Positions 32,550-44,897 are shown, counted from the stretch's first letter. The stretch is DNA of 64,000 nucleotides from Rotaria socialis (GCA_905331475.1 CAJNYU010000609.1:72261-136260), one strand, 5' to 3'. Notes: generated from the sequence alone by a model not told the origin. Numbers and translations are program-made.

Positions 32550-35500
32550 GATGTGACGTTTTTATTGTTATTGTTGTTGTTTTATATATATTAAAAGTAA
32601 ATATCTACAAAAGCGACAGAAGATAAAATAATATTTATTTTGAATTCATATCGTGAATGTGATGATAATGAATTTAAGATACATTAATAAAAAGCTGTTT
32701 TTTTGACTTCTCATAAATTCAGAAGAAAAATAAATGAAGGATTTAGTTTATCTCTATCTATCGAAAAAAAACGAATCATGATGAAGGTACGAGAACATGG
32801 CTAATGTACAATATTTTCACCAATAGAAATAAAGGCTGTGTCTCTCGCGTAGGAATTCATTTTGCTTTTCTGATAAAAATCGGGAGAGCGAGAAAAAGAA
32901 TAGATTCTCTATTCAGCATCATGCTCATGGAAGAACAAAAAGTCCAAAGTACATTTGAAATATTTTTTAATTGAAAATAAACAAAAAAAAAGTCAATAGA
33001 TTTATTCGAAAATAAAATTTCCGGCTTACATGTGAACACAATTTACTAGAGGATCGACTGGATTAGTTGATATTTTTTCTTGCTCTATATTTAGAAAATA
33101 GTTGGAGATTTGCTCTGTAAAAACTCAGTGTGATTGATAGAATGAATGCTTATTTTTTGTCAATATTGAATCATGCAACACAATAGAAACCAGTGTTGAC
33201 AAAAAGCAAAACTAATATCCAAAAAAAATATATCGATCTAGTTTCTCTATGACTTATTTTGAATGGAAGTCGAATTCTTTTTTACTCAATCCTAATACAT
33301 ACGAAAATATTCTTTAATTCATCTATTCAAAATGCATCGAGCGAGAAATTATTCTGATGAGTCAAGATATGACAATAGAAATGGTTACAAATGAAACGGC
33401 CGTAATATTAACATGAGCGCACGTGCATATATGCTCGCGAGTCATTTGTTTTGAATATGTTAAGTGCATGCGATATGTTTTTATTATACGATTCATCTTA
33501 TCTGATAGTTGTGGATTATGTATGTTTATTGGAAATTGAATCATGCTGAGTATTAAAACAGTCGTGAAAAAAATCCTACTAATGGATTATAGAAATGATC
33601 TCTTATCATCTTTCGATTTGTCTAAGTTTACATTTGAATGTATAGGACGTAAAAGAATGAGCATTGAAATGTTGAATAAGATGTAACTGCTGCTGCTCGT
33701 TGCATGAAGATTACTTTGTTTTATATATTTCAGGACACATGTTCTTCCCTTGATCCTCTAACATTTTAACAGGACAGTTTGTCAGATCTATTAGCACAAG
33801 GTTACTAGTGTACACGTTTGATTGTACACTCAGTATGCCTGTGACACTGCGTAGGAGATGTAAATTTTTACTCTGACATGTATGCTAGAGTGTATTTCAA
33901 ACAAAATATCTTTCGCGAGATCTAAAATTACAGTTATAATGTAATATTTTTACTAACCTAAATCAGCTTGAACAGCACTAATAACTTGTAATTGTGAATT
34001 TAATCGACTATCCTAGATATGAAAATGAAGTCAGTAGAAGTAAAACACAATAATTGTTAGAAAACAAGTTTCGGAAGAAGCTTAATGTTGTAGCTACTTT
34101 TTTTGGCGCTGCAATGATTGTTATAGAAAGTGCAAAGGTCGTAGTGTTTATGTAACACCTAGTGAATAGGAAAGTTTGAATGAACTAGAATCTTGCACTT
34201 GTAGGTCGATTGCAACGAATAATGTCTAGCCTACTAAAAGAATATTTTAGGTCATTCTATTGATTGATTGACGATTTAATAACAACAATATGTTGTTGTG
34301 TCATTCTTTCAAAATGATGAAACCACTTAGCTTTGCAAACTGTCGCACACTCGTGCTCAATTGAAAATTTTTTTTTTAATACAAGATTCAATATAACAAG
34401 CTGTGCTCTACGTAAGAAATATTTGTCGTCGTAGTTTTCATGTGACTAAGAGTTGAGAGGCGATGCTTTAAGGATGAAACCCTCAACATTTCAAACTACA
34501 TTGACTTAGACCTGTTTGCAAGATGTTGACTAACTAGTTTTATTGTCTAATATTTTGTAGGGACGCAGAATAGAAATTACATCCGATGTTCTATTTGAAC
34601 AGACTTTTCATGGTGAAAAATAGGCTTATTCACATCCTGAAATGAAATCTAAATTGCAAATTTCTGAAACGATCTAGTATTGTTTTTATTTTTGTAAGAA
34701 AAAATATTTCATAATATGCGCTCATTTTGTCGATGTAATCGTTTACCAACAAGAAAAATTTTATTTCTTTGAAATTCGAGAGCCAATAACGGCGAAACAA
34801 ACAAACGAATAAGATATTGATTACGCGTGTATGATCTATGTTATCCTCACTCGTTTCATATATCCGTTTAATCGTTTTCCCTGTTCTTATATTTTTTCAT
34901 CGTTTCCCTTTGAACTTTATTTTTCTCAAAGTTAAAAGAAGAGGTCATTACTTTTTTTGATAAGAGTAGATCTAGTTACGCGGAGATGGGAAGAAACCAA
35001 AAATAGTCACAGTTTCTATTTTGATCAATCGACAAATCTGTAACTAAAACTAATGTTTAAAATATTTCGTCGATTTTCACATTGGTATAAATTTTAATGG
35101 GTTAAATAACAAGACAGAAGTGGATCTCATTAGATAAATAGGGTTCAAATGAAACTTAAAATAATGTTTTGTACCTAGTGCAATACGCGAGTGGAATAGT
35201 AACAAAAATTCATATTTATGATTAAAAGCATTTTTCTGTGTGACATGCGTATCCGATTTGATTTTCTAGTACATTGCCGGATATCATGCTAAACAATAAA
35301 GTCGATCAACTGTCAAAAGACAAGCATATTTTCTGTCATTTTTTTGTTGAAAACTGTCAGCATCTGTCTGGTAGTATTGTTTCTTTAACCATTAATGTCA
35401 TATGAAAACCGGGACCGCAAGTATTTCTTATGTTGTGCACAGCTTGTTATATATGATGAAGAGAATTTTAATTATGGAACAGAAGTGTCACAGTTTGTAA

Positions 35501-36546
35501 AAATACGATGAATAACAACAGATCAATAGAATGATCTGAGGTTTTTCATGTGGACTATAGACTATAATTTAATGACAATAAAAGCACTCTGCTTTTTCAG
35601 GATCAATTTTCAACCAGTAAACCTATTGTTCAAGAATCAATTGAATTTTTCGAGTTGCATATTATCTCAGCTTCATTGAGTATTCGCGGGATGAAACGTT
35701 TTTTTACATGTTGCTTTATCAGATTAATTAGCATTCATCACTGATGGAAAATTTTACTTCGACAATAATCTATCGATTTGCTTTTACTTAAAAATGATTG
35801 CATAACAAAAATCATTGATATTTTATTCGGATGCATTGAAATAAAAACAGACAAGCGAGATGTTTTCAATCGTAAAATCATATTTCTTAGAATAAATATG
35901 ATCGTCATTGATCATTTAGTATTACCGTCATTGTTGTCTGAAATACAATAAATTAATCATCACCATCATCTAATGTTTTCTCTGTCTTTAAATCAGCATA
36001 ACACCGGTAATATATTTTATGGGAAATTTCAATAAAATATGAATGATCTCGTGTTCGTCGTTTAACAATGATATTTATCAAATATAGGTCATTGAGAAAA
36101 GTTCAATTGATAAAAAAAAGAGGCTTGAACTTGTTGAAGATGAAAATCTTCTATTCAAAGTGTGTTTGAGAGCAAAATGTGTATAGAATGATAAAGTGCA
36201 GTGTTCAGAGTAAAAGTTTCAATAGAAAGAAAAACTTTGAACATTGAAACGAGAATGATTTTGTGCAAAAAATATTTCCTTCGATTCTCTTATTGTATTT
36301 ATTAGAAGAATACATAGATTCCACTAGCGAAAAGTTGGTAATGTTTTTATCGAATCTTATATTGCAAAAAAACACGTCAAATAAATATAGTCAATCAAAC
36401 AAATGGTCATTCGAACATTTTTTAAAGTGTGTTAAAGTGTGAAGCTTTTACGTTGAAAAAATAAGTCCTCAATTATAATCATCTAGACAGTTGTTTTCTT
36501 TGTCACAAAAACAACGTTCTTTTTCTTTAATCATCACAACACATTC
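32550..36546. other. Long intergenic region, possible cryptic exons
   Basis: About 4 kb of AT-rich sequence upstream of the MITF-like gene. On the minus strand, segments at about 33029-33095 and 33960-34014 have acceptor/donor-like borders and short open readings, but they do not join to a recognisable protein. They may be chance or an unrecognised small gene. Nothing else stood out. Confidence 0.4.
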
Positions 36547-36558
36547 AAATGAGCTCTT
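36547..36558. repeat. Left target-site duplication of the LINE
   Basis: AAATGAGCTCTT, repeated exactly at 38549-38560 on the other side of the LINE insertion. It is followed directly by the T-run that is the A-tail of the minus-strand element. Confidence 0.85.
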
Positions 36559-38548
36559 TTTTTAGTTTATGGTTTATTTATTGTCACACTCGAAAGAGCC
36601 TACAAAAGCAGAGAAACATCGAGGGACGGAAGGGATAGAAAGTAACAAACAAAAAAGGAAAAGAAAACAAAAAGGGAGAAACAAAGATAAAGATACATGA
36701 AGTAAATGACAGCGGTAGCGAGATGGACAGATAATACAAGTAGCGGGAGTTGTAAAGGTTGAGATAGAATGTTAAGGGGCTGTTAATAAACTACGATTTC
36801 GTGTTCCCTGTTTCCTATATTTCTAATTATCATTTTGCTCATTAAAATCAAACCAGTCTAGGAGAAGGGAGAGGTGTTTTAATTTTTAACGTTTAACCCG
36901 TTTCAACGTAAATAGATGGCCAACACCATATTTAGCTTGCTTATGGAAATGATCCCATAGGAATACATCTTCAAGAAATAAGGAAGCACCTAAATCTGAA
37001 GAGCACATATTTTTTAATCTGTTCGCGATATAGCGTTTGACATAAGTATCAAGCAGTTCTTCTCGGGTAAGACTCAAAAGATCCTTAGCGCGAACAAATG
37101 GGGCACGATGAACTAAGCGTATTGCTACTCGATACTTTCTTCTAAGCGCCTCTTGGTGTGTTGCGGGGAGAAAGGAGAAAAAAGTAAAGATGCAAGCGAA
37201 ATGGAGAAATATATACGTGAAGAAGCATCTTTTCAAAGTGTCTTTGGACAAAATTTTGTCGCTACGCAGCCATTTGAGCTTACCCAACGATCTTTGGATA
37301 TTCTCTAGGCTTTTGTTTACAGTGGGTTTCAATGATACTTTACTCATCCAGGTAAAACCAAGATACTTAAACGTGTCTACAATGGCAAGTTTTTGTTCTA
37401 GTATATATATGCCTACCGTGGACTTTCTAATTTGAGAATAGAAGAGTGATGCGACCGTTTTTCCGATATTGATTGGTTGCTTCTAGCGAATCGAATATTC
37501 AGCAATCTTGTCGCATACTTTAATTCCGTCAATCTCTAAATACTCGACTAGAGATGAGAAAGATTTTTGGATGGGTGCTCGCATGTGCACGCTCAGGTCA
37601 TCAGCGAGAATATGACTTGAGTCGGCTTCCAGACAAGCTACTAAATCGGTATGGTATACTACGAATATAAAGGGACTGAGACTACTGCCTTGGGGAAAAC
37701 CGAGTTGTACTTGAAAAACTTCTGACTTCATTTGACCATAGTAAATATACGCTGTACGGTTATTTAGCCAGCTATAAATCATTTTCAGTAGGTTATTGGG
37801 TATACCTAACCTGTATAATTTGACCAAGAAACCCGCATGCCAAACTAAGTCAAAAACGTTTTCATAGTCGACATATATTGCAAGCGTAGAGACATTCGCA
37901 GCTAAATTATTCTGAACTTCCTGAAAAATGAAAACCACCCTAGTCTGGAGAAGACAGTTCGTTCTGAACCCTGATTGTTCACGCGGCACTAGATGATTTC
38001 CTTCAGTCCAAGCTCGTATTCGATCGAGAAGCACGTTTTCAAAAATTTTGGAATAGGTCGCTAAAAGAGATATAGATCTAGTCTGATTGCAACGTGGTAT
38101 ACCAGCTTCAAGTTTGTTGAGGGTAATAATTTTCGAGCTATGCCAGAAGCCTGGATACGTTCCCTCTTGTACCCAAAAGTTGAAGCAATTAACTAGACTT
38201 TCTATATAGGTTGGAGGAAGTAACTTAATAATAAAATTTGACACCTGATTGATACTTGAAGACTTCTTTGGTTTCGTCTTTTTTTTATCATTTTAGAGAC
38301 TTCCGTTTTGGTTGTAGCCTCTACGCCTGTTTTCTTAGAAGCAGTTAGTAAGCTCTGGAGTTCTCTAAATTCTGTCTCGATTTGAATATCGTGACGAATT
38401 AATGGGCTGGTTTCAGGGACTTTAGCTAAGTCCTTAAAGTAATTATAGAGTTATTTCGTAATCTACTGCTCGTCTGATATAATACTAGTCTCTACTGATA
38501 GTTTAGTGAGTGGTAGCGTTTTTGGTTTATAAATTTTTGAAAGATGTG
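36559..38548 (-). mobile_element. 5'-truncated non-LTR retrotransposon (LINE, Jockey/CR1-type RT)
   Basis: A 1.99-kb insertion on the minus strand, bounded by an exact 12-bp direct repeat and ending in a short A-tail next to the left copy. It contains the reverse-transcriptase domain and C-terminal part of ORF2: 'ISLLATYSKIFENVLLDRI', 'REQSGFR', 'IYVDYENVFDLVWH', 'LGFPQGSSLSPFIF' and a YADD box changed to 'LADD'. The reading continues to 'RYIANRLKNMCSS' and stops at 36886; the remaining roughly 330 bases are 3' UTR. One in-frame TAG (37483-37485) interrupts the RT frame, and a frame change lies in the A/T run near 38280, upstream of which the frame reads 'VPETSPLIRHDIQIETEF'. The endonuclease and ORF1 are missing, as expected of 5' truncation during target-primed reverse transcription. 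It is a dead copy. Confidence 0.88.
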
Positions 38549-38560
38549 AAATGAGCTCTT
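38549..38560. repeat. Right target-site duplication of the LINE
   Basis: AAATGAGCTCTT, identical over all 12 bases to 36547-36558. No sequence loss at the 5' junction is apparent. Confidence 0.85.
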
Positions 38561-40600
38561 ATCTTAGTGCGTAGTGTTATGAACGCAAAAAATCAATACG
38601 AAAAATTAGAAAAACACTTTCCGAGTTAATCAAACAAAGTCCGATGTTTACATTCGATCGTTCTTATTTATGGAAGAAAAACACCGGTTATTATTGTATT
38701 TATTATCTTTCGAGCATCCTTGTTCATAAATACAGATTTCAAAAGTTTTTTTTTCTAATTCAGAGTACTTCTATATCTAAGGCACAAATGATTGAAAATT
38801 GAAATGTTATTTTATAGAAATCCAGTGAGCTTTGCAAGTGTAAAATCATCAAAATTTTTCTTAACGATTATTTTACAATAAATGAAGGTAGAAATTCAAA
38901 ATACTTCACCTGGCACAGTAAGACATATGGTCAGCGCACGACAAAGAAATTTTTTTAAGAAATTTCGTCTAGCATATAAAAAGAGCAAGCACTCTCGCAA
39001 TCTTCATCATTTATTTCATAGTTATATGTTATTCTTGTCGATGTGTGATGATAAAAAAAGAGTAAGTAACACCTTGAGCAACGCTTTCCTGTTATTTGTG
39101 AAGAAGTTTTATGCATAAGGTAGAGAGTAACAATGACGAGAAAACAATCCTGCTGCGAGATTTAGATCATCAGTAACTTATTTTAATAGAAAAATAATAT
39201 CGTAGTAAGAATCAGTAGAGGAGAATACGCCGACGCCTCAATTCATCAGCGAAAAATATTCAATGAATTTTTATGCGTAGAGAACTACAATAGAAAAATT
39301 AATGTAACATTTTGACACGCCAATTATTATTGATAATGAAAATGAGTATAAGAAATAACTATTGAAAATGACAAGTTTTAGACAAATTCTAATTGAATGT
39401 GAATGAAGACTCGACAGCGTTGAAAGAAGAAATAAGTAGACCTGAAGTAAATAGGAGTTCTTAATTAAAAGCAATATATGATTCGAACAGAGAAAACGAT
39501 TAATCAGAAACGAAAATATATACAAATTAACATACACAACTAGTATCACATAGAACAAAACATGGTGGATGTCCCGTAACTTCTTTTCCAAAAAGAGCCG
39601 TGAATGTAAATGTTCAAGTTAATATTTATCTTTGAGTTTCGACTATAAAATGTATGACATTTGAAAAAGCATGAAAGTGCTACTTTTAAATGAATACATA
39701 CCATTTTTTGCATCGTACAAGAAACGATGGTAGTATAAAGTCGGTTACTTAGGATTTATCTTCTCATGCTCAGCAGATTTCTAACATTCAATGAAATTCG
39801 ACATGTTGTCATCAATGAGGATATTTTTCAATTGATTAGGTAACCATTCGAACGGATACAACTGTTTTGTTTTTCACATGAATATTTTCGCAGAGGTTGA
39901 TGAGCTTTTTGTCATTACGGTATAAGCATCTTGAACTAAAATATTGTTTTAATTTGAATTACATACGTCTGAAGTCAAATTCCATTTCATCAAGTTTCTG
40001 TTTTCCATAATAGATTTATTTCTTGTGCTAGTAACAAGTTTTCATACGACATCCTGCGAAGTGTAAGATATACTTTCGGAGTATTATCAAGAATTTGCTT
40101 TTATTAAATAACAAAACACGCAGCGAATACTCTTTTAGATGTTAGAGAACAGATTTCATAGATACATAAGTTTTCTTTCGCATTATCATTTTTTTGACAA
40201 ATAGGTTCATGTTTTATGCGCGCCAGTACAATCAGCATAAAAAAAAATAGTTCATACATATTCTCTCGCAAGAACGCTTTGATGAAGAGCGTTCGTGAGT
40301 TGTCACTAAATATCTTAGAGTATACATTTGTAGATGCATTAACTGATTATGGTGTGCATTCCAGCGATGAGAAAACTGTAAAAAGACAAATTTTATTTCT
40401 GTCAGCAACACCTATGCAAATATTATAACTTAGCGGTATTCATTAGACGAATGCAATGTTTTTACTTAATTAAAGCAACTCCTTTTTTTTTTCAACAAAT
40501 GCCAGCAAACCAGATGTCAATGTTTCTTTCTTTACCTTTTTGCCCAATCACATACTATTCTTTATTCTATAAAATTTCTTTCAAATAATTACAGATTAAA
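38561..40600. other. Intergenic, nothing seen
   Basis: About 2 kb of AT-rich sequence with no supportable gene. An acceptor-like ATTACAG at 40587-40593, just before the ATG at 40601, suggests that a 5' untranslated exon of the next gene lies in this interval. Confidence 0.45.
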
Positions 40601-43423
40601 ATGTACGTAAGCGTTGTATTTCTTCTTATTATTTCTAATCATATGTCATGGTGTCAATATGATCTAACCGATCTTGTATCAGGTACAAAAATGTCCGTTA
40701 AAGACGATATGTTTGCATCAGTATCCAACGCGTTTTCCAATTTTGCTGTACTAATGTATCCATTTAAAAATGCCAGCTCCGGAGGACAAAAACGATGTAA
40801 CTTGCGATACAATACAACAGATCGTTATGTTCATAGTGTAGCCGTGGTAGGAATTTCTAAAAATAGTGCAAATGGCGATCAGTTTATGCTTGTTTTTGCT
40901 GCGGAAAAAATGTCGACCATGACTCCATATGTTTGCATTGGTGAGATCTCAAAATCTACATGCATTAATCACCTACAATGTACAGATGTTGCTCCAGCGG
41001 GATCTCCTCAACAATATTTTCTTATTGCGGTCGATTCGAATGGTACCTTTGCTTATGGATTCTCAAGTTCATTTGCATTTAAATTAGATATTTATGCCAA
41101 TACAATGGTTTTGAATCTTACAACCAATGATATTTGGCCATCGCAAGGGTTCATTCCCCATGCTATCGATGTTGCTGATACATGGGCCGTTATTGCTGGC
41201 TATGGATATTCAGATGTAGTTAAAAAAGATTATGCAACTCTTGGATGTTTAATTGATCTTTCTGTTCTAACAAATGTGTCATGTTTAAATCTTACTTACG
41301 AGACGACATATTTAATACCAAGTAATGTCGTTTCATATAATGAACTTTATGAATTATCGGTTTCTATACGTGGTCAAAAAATACTCGTTGGTGTACAACG
41401 TCTTTCAACTTTCATCTGCATAGAAAAACAAAGGTCATCATTAAACGTTACTAATTCATATCAATTATCTTATCCGGATGCCACGTCATTTGGTCGTGTG
41501 GTTCAATGGGCAGATGATACAAGTATTGCTGTACTAGTTGACAATCCATATGTAACACCATGGTCTACATCAGAAATATTCGTTTATAGTGAACGTTCAG
41601 TAACGTTGACCACTCCTGTCTTCGCATTTCCCAACAGTCAACAAATATTGGGTAGCCGCTTATCAAGTCCGTCTTTTTCTCGATTTGGTATTACCAATGG
41701 AGGCAATATGGCTATACTTACAGATACCGGTAATATTTTAGTTGTTCCTTTGGCACCTGCTGGTTACGTTTCAGCATGGGTCGATACCACAGCACTTACA
41801 TTCGTATTCTATTTTCGCCAACAGCTTTGCATCGGTGGGACCTATAAAAATCATTCGAGTTTAGGTTCCTGTCAAATATGTGGTCCGCGCACTATGAATC
41901 CTGGCACGCTCCTCAGCGGAGTTCTTCAATGTATACCATGTTCGAATAGTTCATCAACTTCGCTCTGTCCACTGGCATCACTTGCCGATGTTGACTCAAG
42001 TAAAGTGCCATCGTATAGTCAAGCAGTTGCATATCCTGAAACCAGTGATACAACAGACATGGAAGATATTCTGCTGATAAATGTTTTTCAACTAAGTTCT
42101 GACTCACGTTGTTTAGTCATATCTCCTATATTCTGGACAATGATTACCATTGGTATATGTGTTTCGATTTTAGTCCTTATGGCTGCCATCAAACACTGTG
42201 GATGTGAAAATTTTACAAAATATAGAAAAAGAGCAAAGGAAATTTTCAAACATACGGATATAATTGGCGAGGGTGAAATGTGGGCTGGTGGACTAGCAAC
42301 ATTGTCTATTTTTGTTCTCGTAGGCTTTTCCTATTGGTTTTCTGTGTCATTTATACGACGTTATCCAATTGAAGAAATTACTGGCCCAGCTACATTTGCC
42401 TGTGACCACTCATTGGTTAATGCGCAGTTTACAAGCGGACTTGAACTTCTTGCTACTCCTAAATCAGAAGAAGCTCAGCCACTTTTCGATCTACTCGATG
42501 CGCAAACATTCTATTTAACTGTTGAACTAATTAATACTGGATTTCCATGTAATTCTATCACTGCACAAGAAAATCTTGTTAGCAGTAAATATCTTTCCTT
42601 AGCAATGAATTGTAGTCAGTCAATTCCAGACGCGATAACATCCGTTACATTACCGTTTCCGGGGCACGGAACAACTATTCAAGTCAATATGACTGGTCCC
42701 TATTGGATCGGTGCCGTTCGTTTGTGTATTCGAGGAAATAGCCATACAAATTCAAACATTGCATTACTTGAATTAGATTTTTGTCAATTTTATACAACAC
42801 CAAATGAAGCTATTGGTAGAATAACTAGTATACCAATTTCATTCGTTAAAAACGTCAATATGACACATGCTTTGAGTGACTCAGACCCAAATATCTATGA
42901 TGGCATATGGATACCGACGTTTAGTAAAGTCGTATTATCGGACGAACCGTATTATGTTGAATTCGGTAATTATTTGCGTTATACTTCTTCGTTGACTGTC
43001 ATTAAAATAGCGCTTGACGAACGTCCATTTTATATTAAAAATATCGAACAACCAATCGTTCGAATGGCTGAATTAGTTTTCAAAGCGATGCTGTTCACTT
43101 CATTATGTATCGAATTATTTGCTTTTGCTTTTCTCATTATAAAACTGGTCATGATACCAGTAGTCCGATGGATTCTATTTTTATGGAAGATACTATATTG
43201 GAAAATTTCGAAATCTGATATTCAAGATTCGTCGAGGGAATCTAAATTAAATTCAAGTTCATCTAATGGTAGTCAAAAGTTAATGTTGAAGTTGGCAACT
43301 GATTTGACTATGGTTAACGAAACAGACACATCAATATCGTATCGACATCAAGAAGGCACGCAGAAGAAATATTCGATATCAAATATCGAATTGGATTCAT
43401 CAACGCTGATTAGTAGACTTTGA
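40601..43423 (+). CDS. Large membrane glycoprotein of unknown family, single coding exon
   Basis: One uninterrupted 940-residue frame from ATG 40601 to TGA 43421-43423. It starts with a signal peptide (MYVSVVFLLIISNHMSWC). Residues 20 to about 400 form a β-rich ectodomain with many N-glycosylation sequons and a segment (about 165-400) whose repeating strands suggest a propeller-like fold (inference). A short Cys-rich module follows (about 403-455: 'CQICGPRTMNPGTLLSGVLQ', then C..C), similar in style to ephrin-receptor-like Cys repeats. Hydrophobic segments at about 505-528, 561-582 and 823-865 indicate two closely spaced TM helices, a second extracellular region of about 240 residues, and one long or two short helices before a Ser-rich cytoplasmic tail. 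I do not recognise the family. The lack of introns, next to intron-rich neighbours, is notable. An acceptor-like site directly before the ATG suggests a 5' UTR intron. Confidence 0.85.
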   Translation: MYVSVVFLLIISNHMSWCQYDLTDLVSGTKMSVKDDMFASVSNAFSNFAVLMYPFKNASSGGQKRCNLRYNTTDRYVHSVAVVGISKNSANGDQFMLVFAAEKMSTMTPYVCIGEISKSTCINHLQCTDVAPAGSPQQYFLIAVDSNGTFAYGFSSSFAFKLDIYANTMVLNLTTNDIWPSQGFIPHAIDVADTWAVIAGYGYSDVVKKDYATLGCLIDLSVLTNVSCLNLTYETTYLIPSNVVSYNELYELSVSIRGQKILVGVQRLSTFICIEKQRSSLNVTNSYQLSYPDATSFGRVVQWADDTSIAVLVDNPYVTPWSTSEIFVYSERSVTLTTPVFAFPNSQQILGSRLSSPSFSRFGITNGGNMAILTDTGNILVVPLAPAGYVSAWVDTTALTFVFYFRQQLCIGGTYKNHSSLGSCQICGPRTMNPGTLLSGVLQCIPCSNSSSTSLCPLASLADVDSSKVPSYSQAVAYPETSDTTDMEDILLINVFQLSSDSRCLVISPIFWTMITIGICVSILVLMAAIKHCGCENFTKYRKRAKEIFKHTDIIGEGEMWAGGLATLSIFVLVGFSYWFSVSFIRRYPIEEITGPATFACDHSLVNAQFTSGLELLATPKSEEAQPLFDLLDAQTFYLTVELINTGFPCNSITAQENLVSSKYLSLAMNCSQSIPDAITSVTLPFPGHGTTIQVNMTGPYWIGAVRLCIRGNSHTNSNIALLELDFCQFYTTPNEAIGRITSIPISFVKNVNMTHALSDSDPNIYDGIWIPTFSKVVLSDEPYYVEFGNYLRYTSSLTVIKIALDERPFYIKNIEQPIVRMAELVFKAMLFTSLCIELFAFAFLIIKLVMIPVVRWILFLWKILYWKISKSDIQDSSRESKLNSSSSNGSQKLMLKLATDLTMVNETDTSISYRHQEGTQKKYSISNIELDSSTLISRL

Positions 43424-43487
43424 TATAATCGGTTGAATGGTTACCGGCTTTTGTTTGCATTTGAGTATCAAGCTTTCTTTTCTTTGA

Positions 43488-43493
43488 AATAAA
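43488..43493 (+). promoter_or_regulatory. Candidate poly(A) signal of the 940-residue membrane protein
   Basis: AATAAA lies about 65 bases downstream of the stop codon and about 110 bases before the hAT-like insertion. Confidence 0.5.
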
Positions 43494-43598
43494 TTTCAAT
43501 TGAATTTTACGATTACTTTTTACCATGAATAGCTCAAGGCAAGGTCATTCTCAATTGCTCAAATTCTCGGTTATACACACAAGAATTCAATCGTGAAT

Positions 43599-43606
43599 GT
43601 GTTTAC
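43599..43606. repeat. Left TSD of the outer hAT-like element
   Basis: GTGTTTAC, repeated exactly at 44890-44897. Eight base pairs is the target-site duplication length of hAT transposons. Confidence 0.85.
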
Positions 43607-44889
43607 CACGGCTCCGCGCGGGACGGGATGGGACGAAAAAAATCGTCCCATGGGACCAGATCGAAAATTCAAAAATCAGAATTTTTCTTATAAAAATCAG
43701 AAAACGACCAGAAATTTTTTTAGGAATGTCAGAAGCTTATCAGAAAGATCAGTTTTTGTGATATAGCAACTTCTGTATTGATATCATGGCATTAAGTACT
43801 TCATTACATTTTTTTTATTGACTAGTACTTTATTTTCAAAGTTTCATCACTATACAGATGAATATTTATCAATGAATAAGCAATCTTTACGAAAAATTTT
43901 CTTTTTTCTTTATTTTCCGAGACGATGCTGCTTTTGGTAATTAATGCACTTCGCTTTATGTCTCTTCAGAATCAAATTCAACTATATTAATATCATCTAT
44001 TAGATAATGTAATTTTTATTTGTAGAATGTTTCATAAGCGAGAATCTCGAAATCAAGAAAAAAAACATTATCAAATTCTAGTGCATCGCTGTAGCTGAAG
44101 TTTCCTATATAAATCAGAAATTACCATCGGATAATTGAGAAATAAAATTGACGCAATAAACATCCATAATAGTAATGTGTTATAATTATACTGAAGTACA
44201 CCCGCAAAACTGGGATGTGAAATATTTTCGAATTCGGAAAGAAATCAAAAGAAAGTATTAAAATCAGGAAAAGTCAGAATATAGTACGACAACCAAAAGA
44301 TCAGAAGAAATTCTGAAAGGACTTCGAATTTCATAATTTTTCCTTACTTTTCGGAAGATCTGGCCACCCTGCATGGGACATCTCAATTATCATATATTCT
44401 ATAAGACGTTAAGTTTATCCGAATGCTCATCTACCTACTAAAACTATGATGTCATATTATCGTTTCATATGTTCATAATTTTATTATTGTCAAGTTCACA
44501 ATTCTTTTTTTTTACTTTTACCATCAAAAATACATCGCTCTATGAATAAATACAAAATAGTACAAAATATGGCAATATAGAGAAAATTCAAGCGACGCAA
44601 AAAGATGAAAGTAGTGTTTTAGATAAAAAGAAACGATTCGAACAAAATAAATATTATTAAAAATATGGAAAAAATATTATTGTACATCATTGCACAAACT
44701 TCATATTTTCCATAAACCGAATGAGTAGGATATTGTTGACTTGTTTTGATTGCACAGATGAGTGCAATATCTATGTCACAGTAATTGTATATCGCAAAAG
44801 TTTAGAGCATTTATCAAGCCATTTTCTGGAACGAGACGAAAATTTTTAGCCCCATGGGATGGGATAGTCCCGTCCCACGCAGAGCCCTG
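43607..44889. mobile_element. Non-autonomous hAT-like element (outer), split by a second insertion
   Basis: The left end reads CACGGCTCCGCGCGGGACGG; the inverted right end reads CAGGGCTCTGCGTGGGACGG, matching at 19 of the first 22 positions. Exact 8-bp TSDs (GTGTTTAC) flank it. Without the inner insertion and its TSD copy it is about 560 bp and has no transposase frame, so it would have been moved by an enzyme encoded elsewhere. Next to the left end, GATGGGACGA and TCGTCCCAT form a small hairpin. It has been cut by the inner element at 43657-44371. Confidence 0.85.
43657..44371. mobile_element. Second hAT-like element nested inside the first
   Basis: A 715-bp AT-rich insertion flanked by exact 8-bp direct repeats CATGGGAC (43649-43656 and 44372-44379) that belong to the outer element. 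The right end inverted reads CAGGGTGGCCAGATCTTCCG, a typical hAT end. The left end starts CAGATCGAAAATTC, which lines up with the right end from its tenth base on, so the left terminus seems to have lost about nine bases (GGGTGGCCA or similar). Both ends continue with related AAATCAGAA/TTTTTC-rich sequence. No transposase frame is present. Confidence 0.8.
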
Positions 44890-44897
44890 GTGTTTAC
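44890..44897. repeat. Right TSD of the outer hAT-like element
   Basis: GTGTTTAC, identical to 43599-43606. Confidence 0.85.

Noticed and set aside
33029-34014. Minus-strand segments at 33029-33095 and 33960-34014 that could be spliced into a short peptide containing '...NPVDPLVN...', faintly like a G-protein gamma subunit or an upstream exon of the MITF-like gene
   Set aside because: No acceptor joins them to the MITF start exon, the GGL-domain landmarks are missing, and the segments are too short to exclude chance.
39271-39591. 106-codon hydrophobic open frame on the minus strand
   Set aside because: Composition follows from AT-rich sequence (Leu/Ile/Phe/Ser); no conserved motif and no supporting context.
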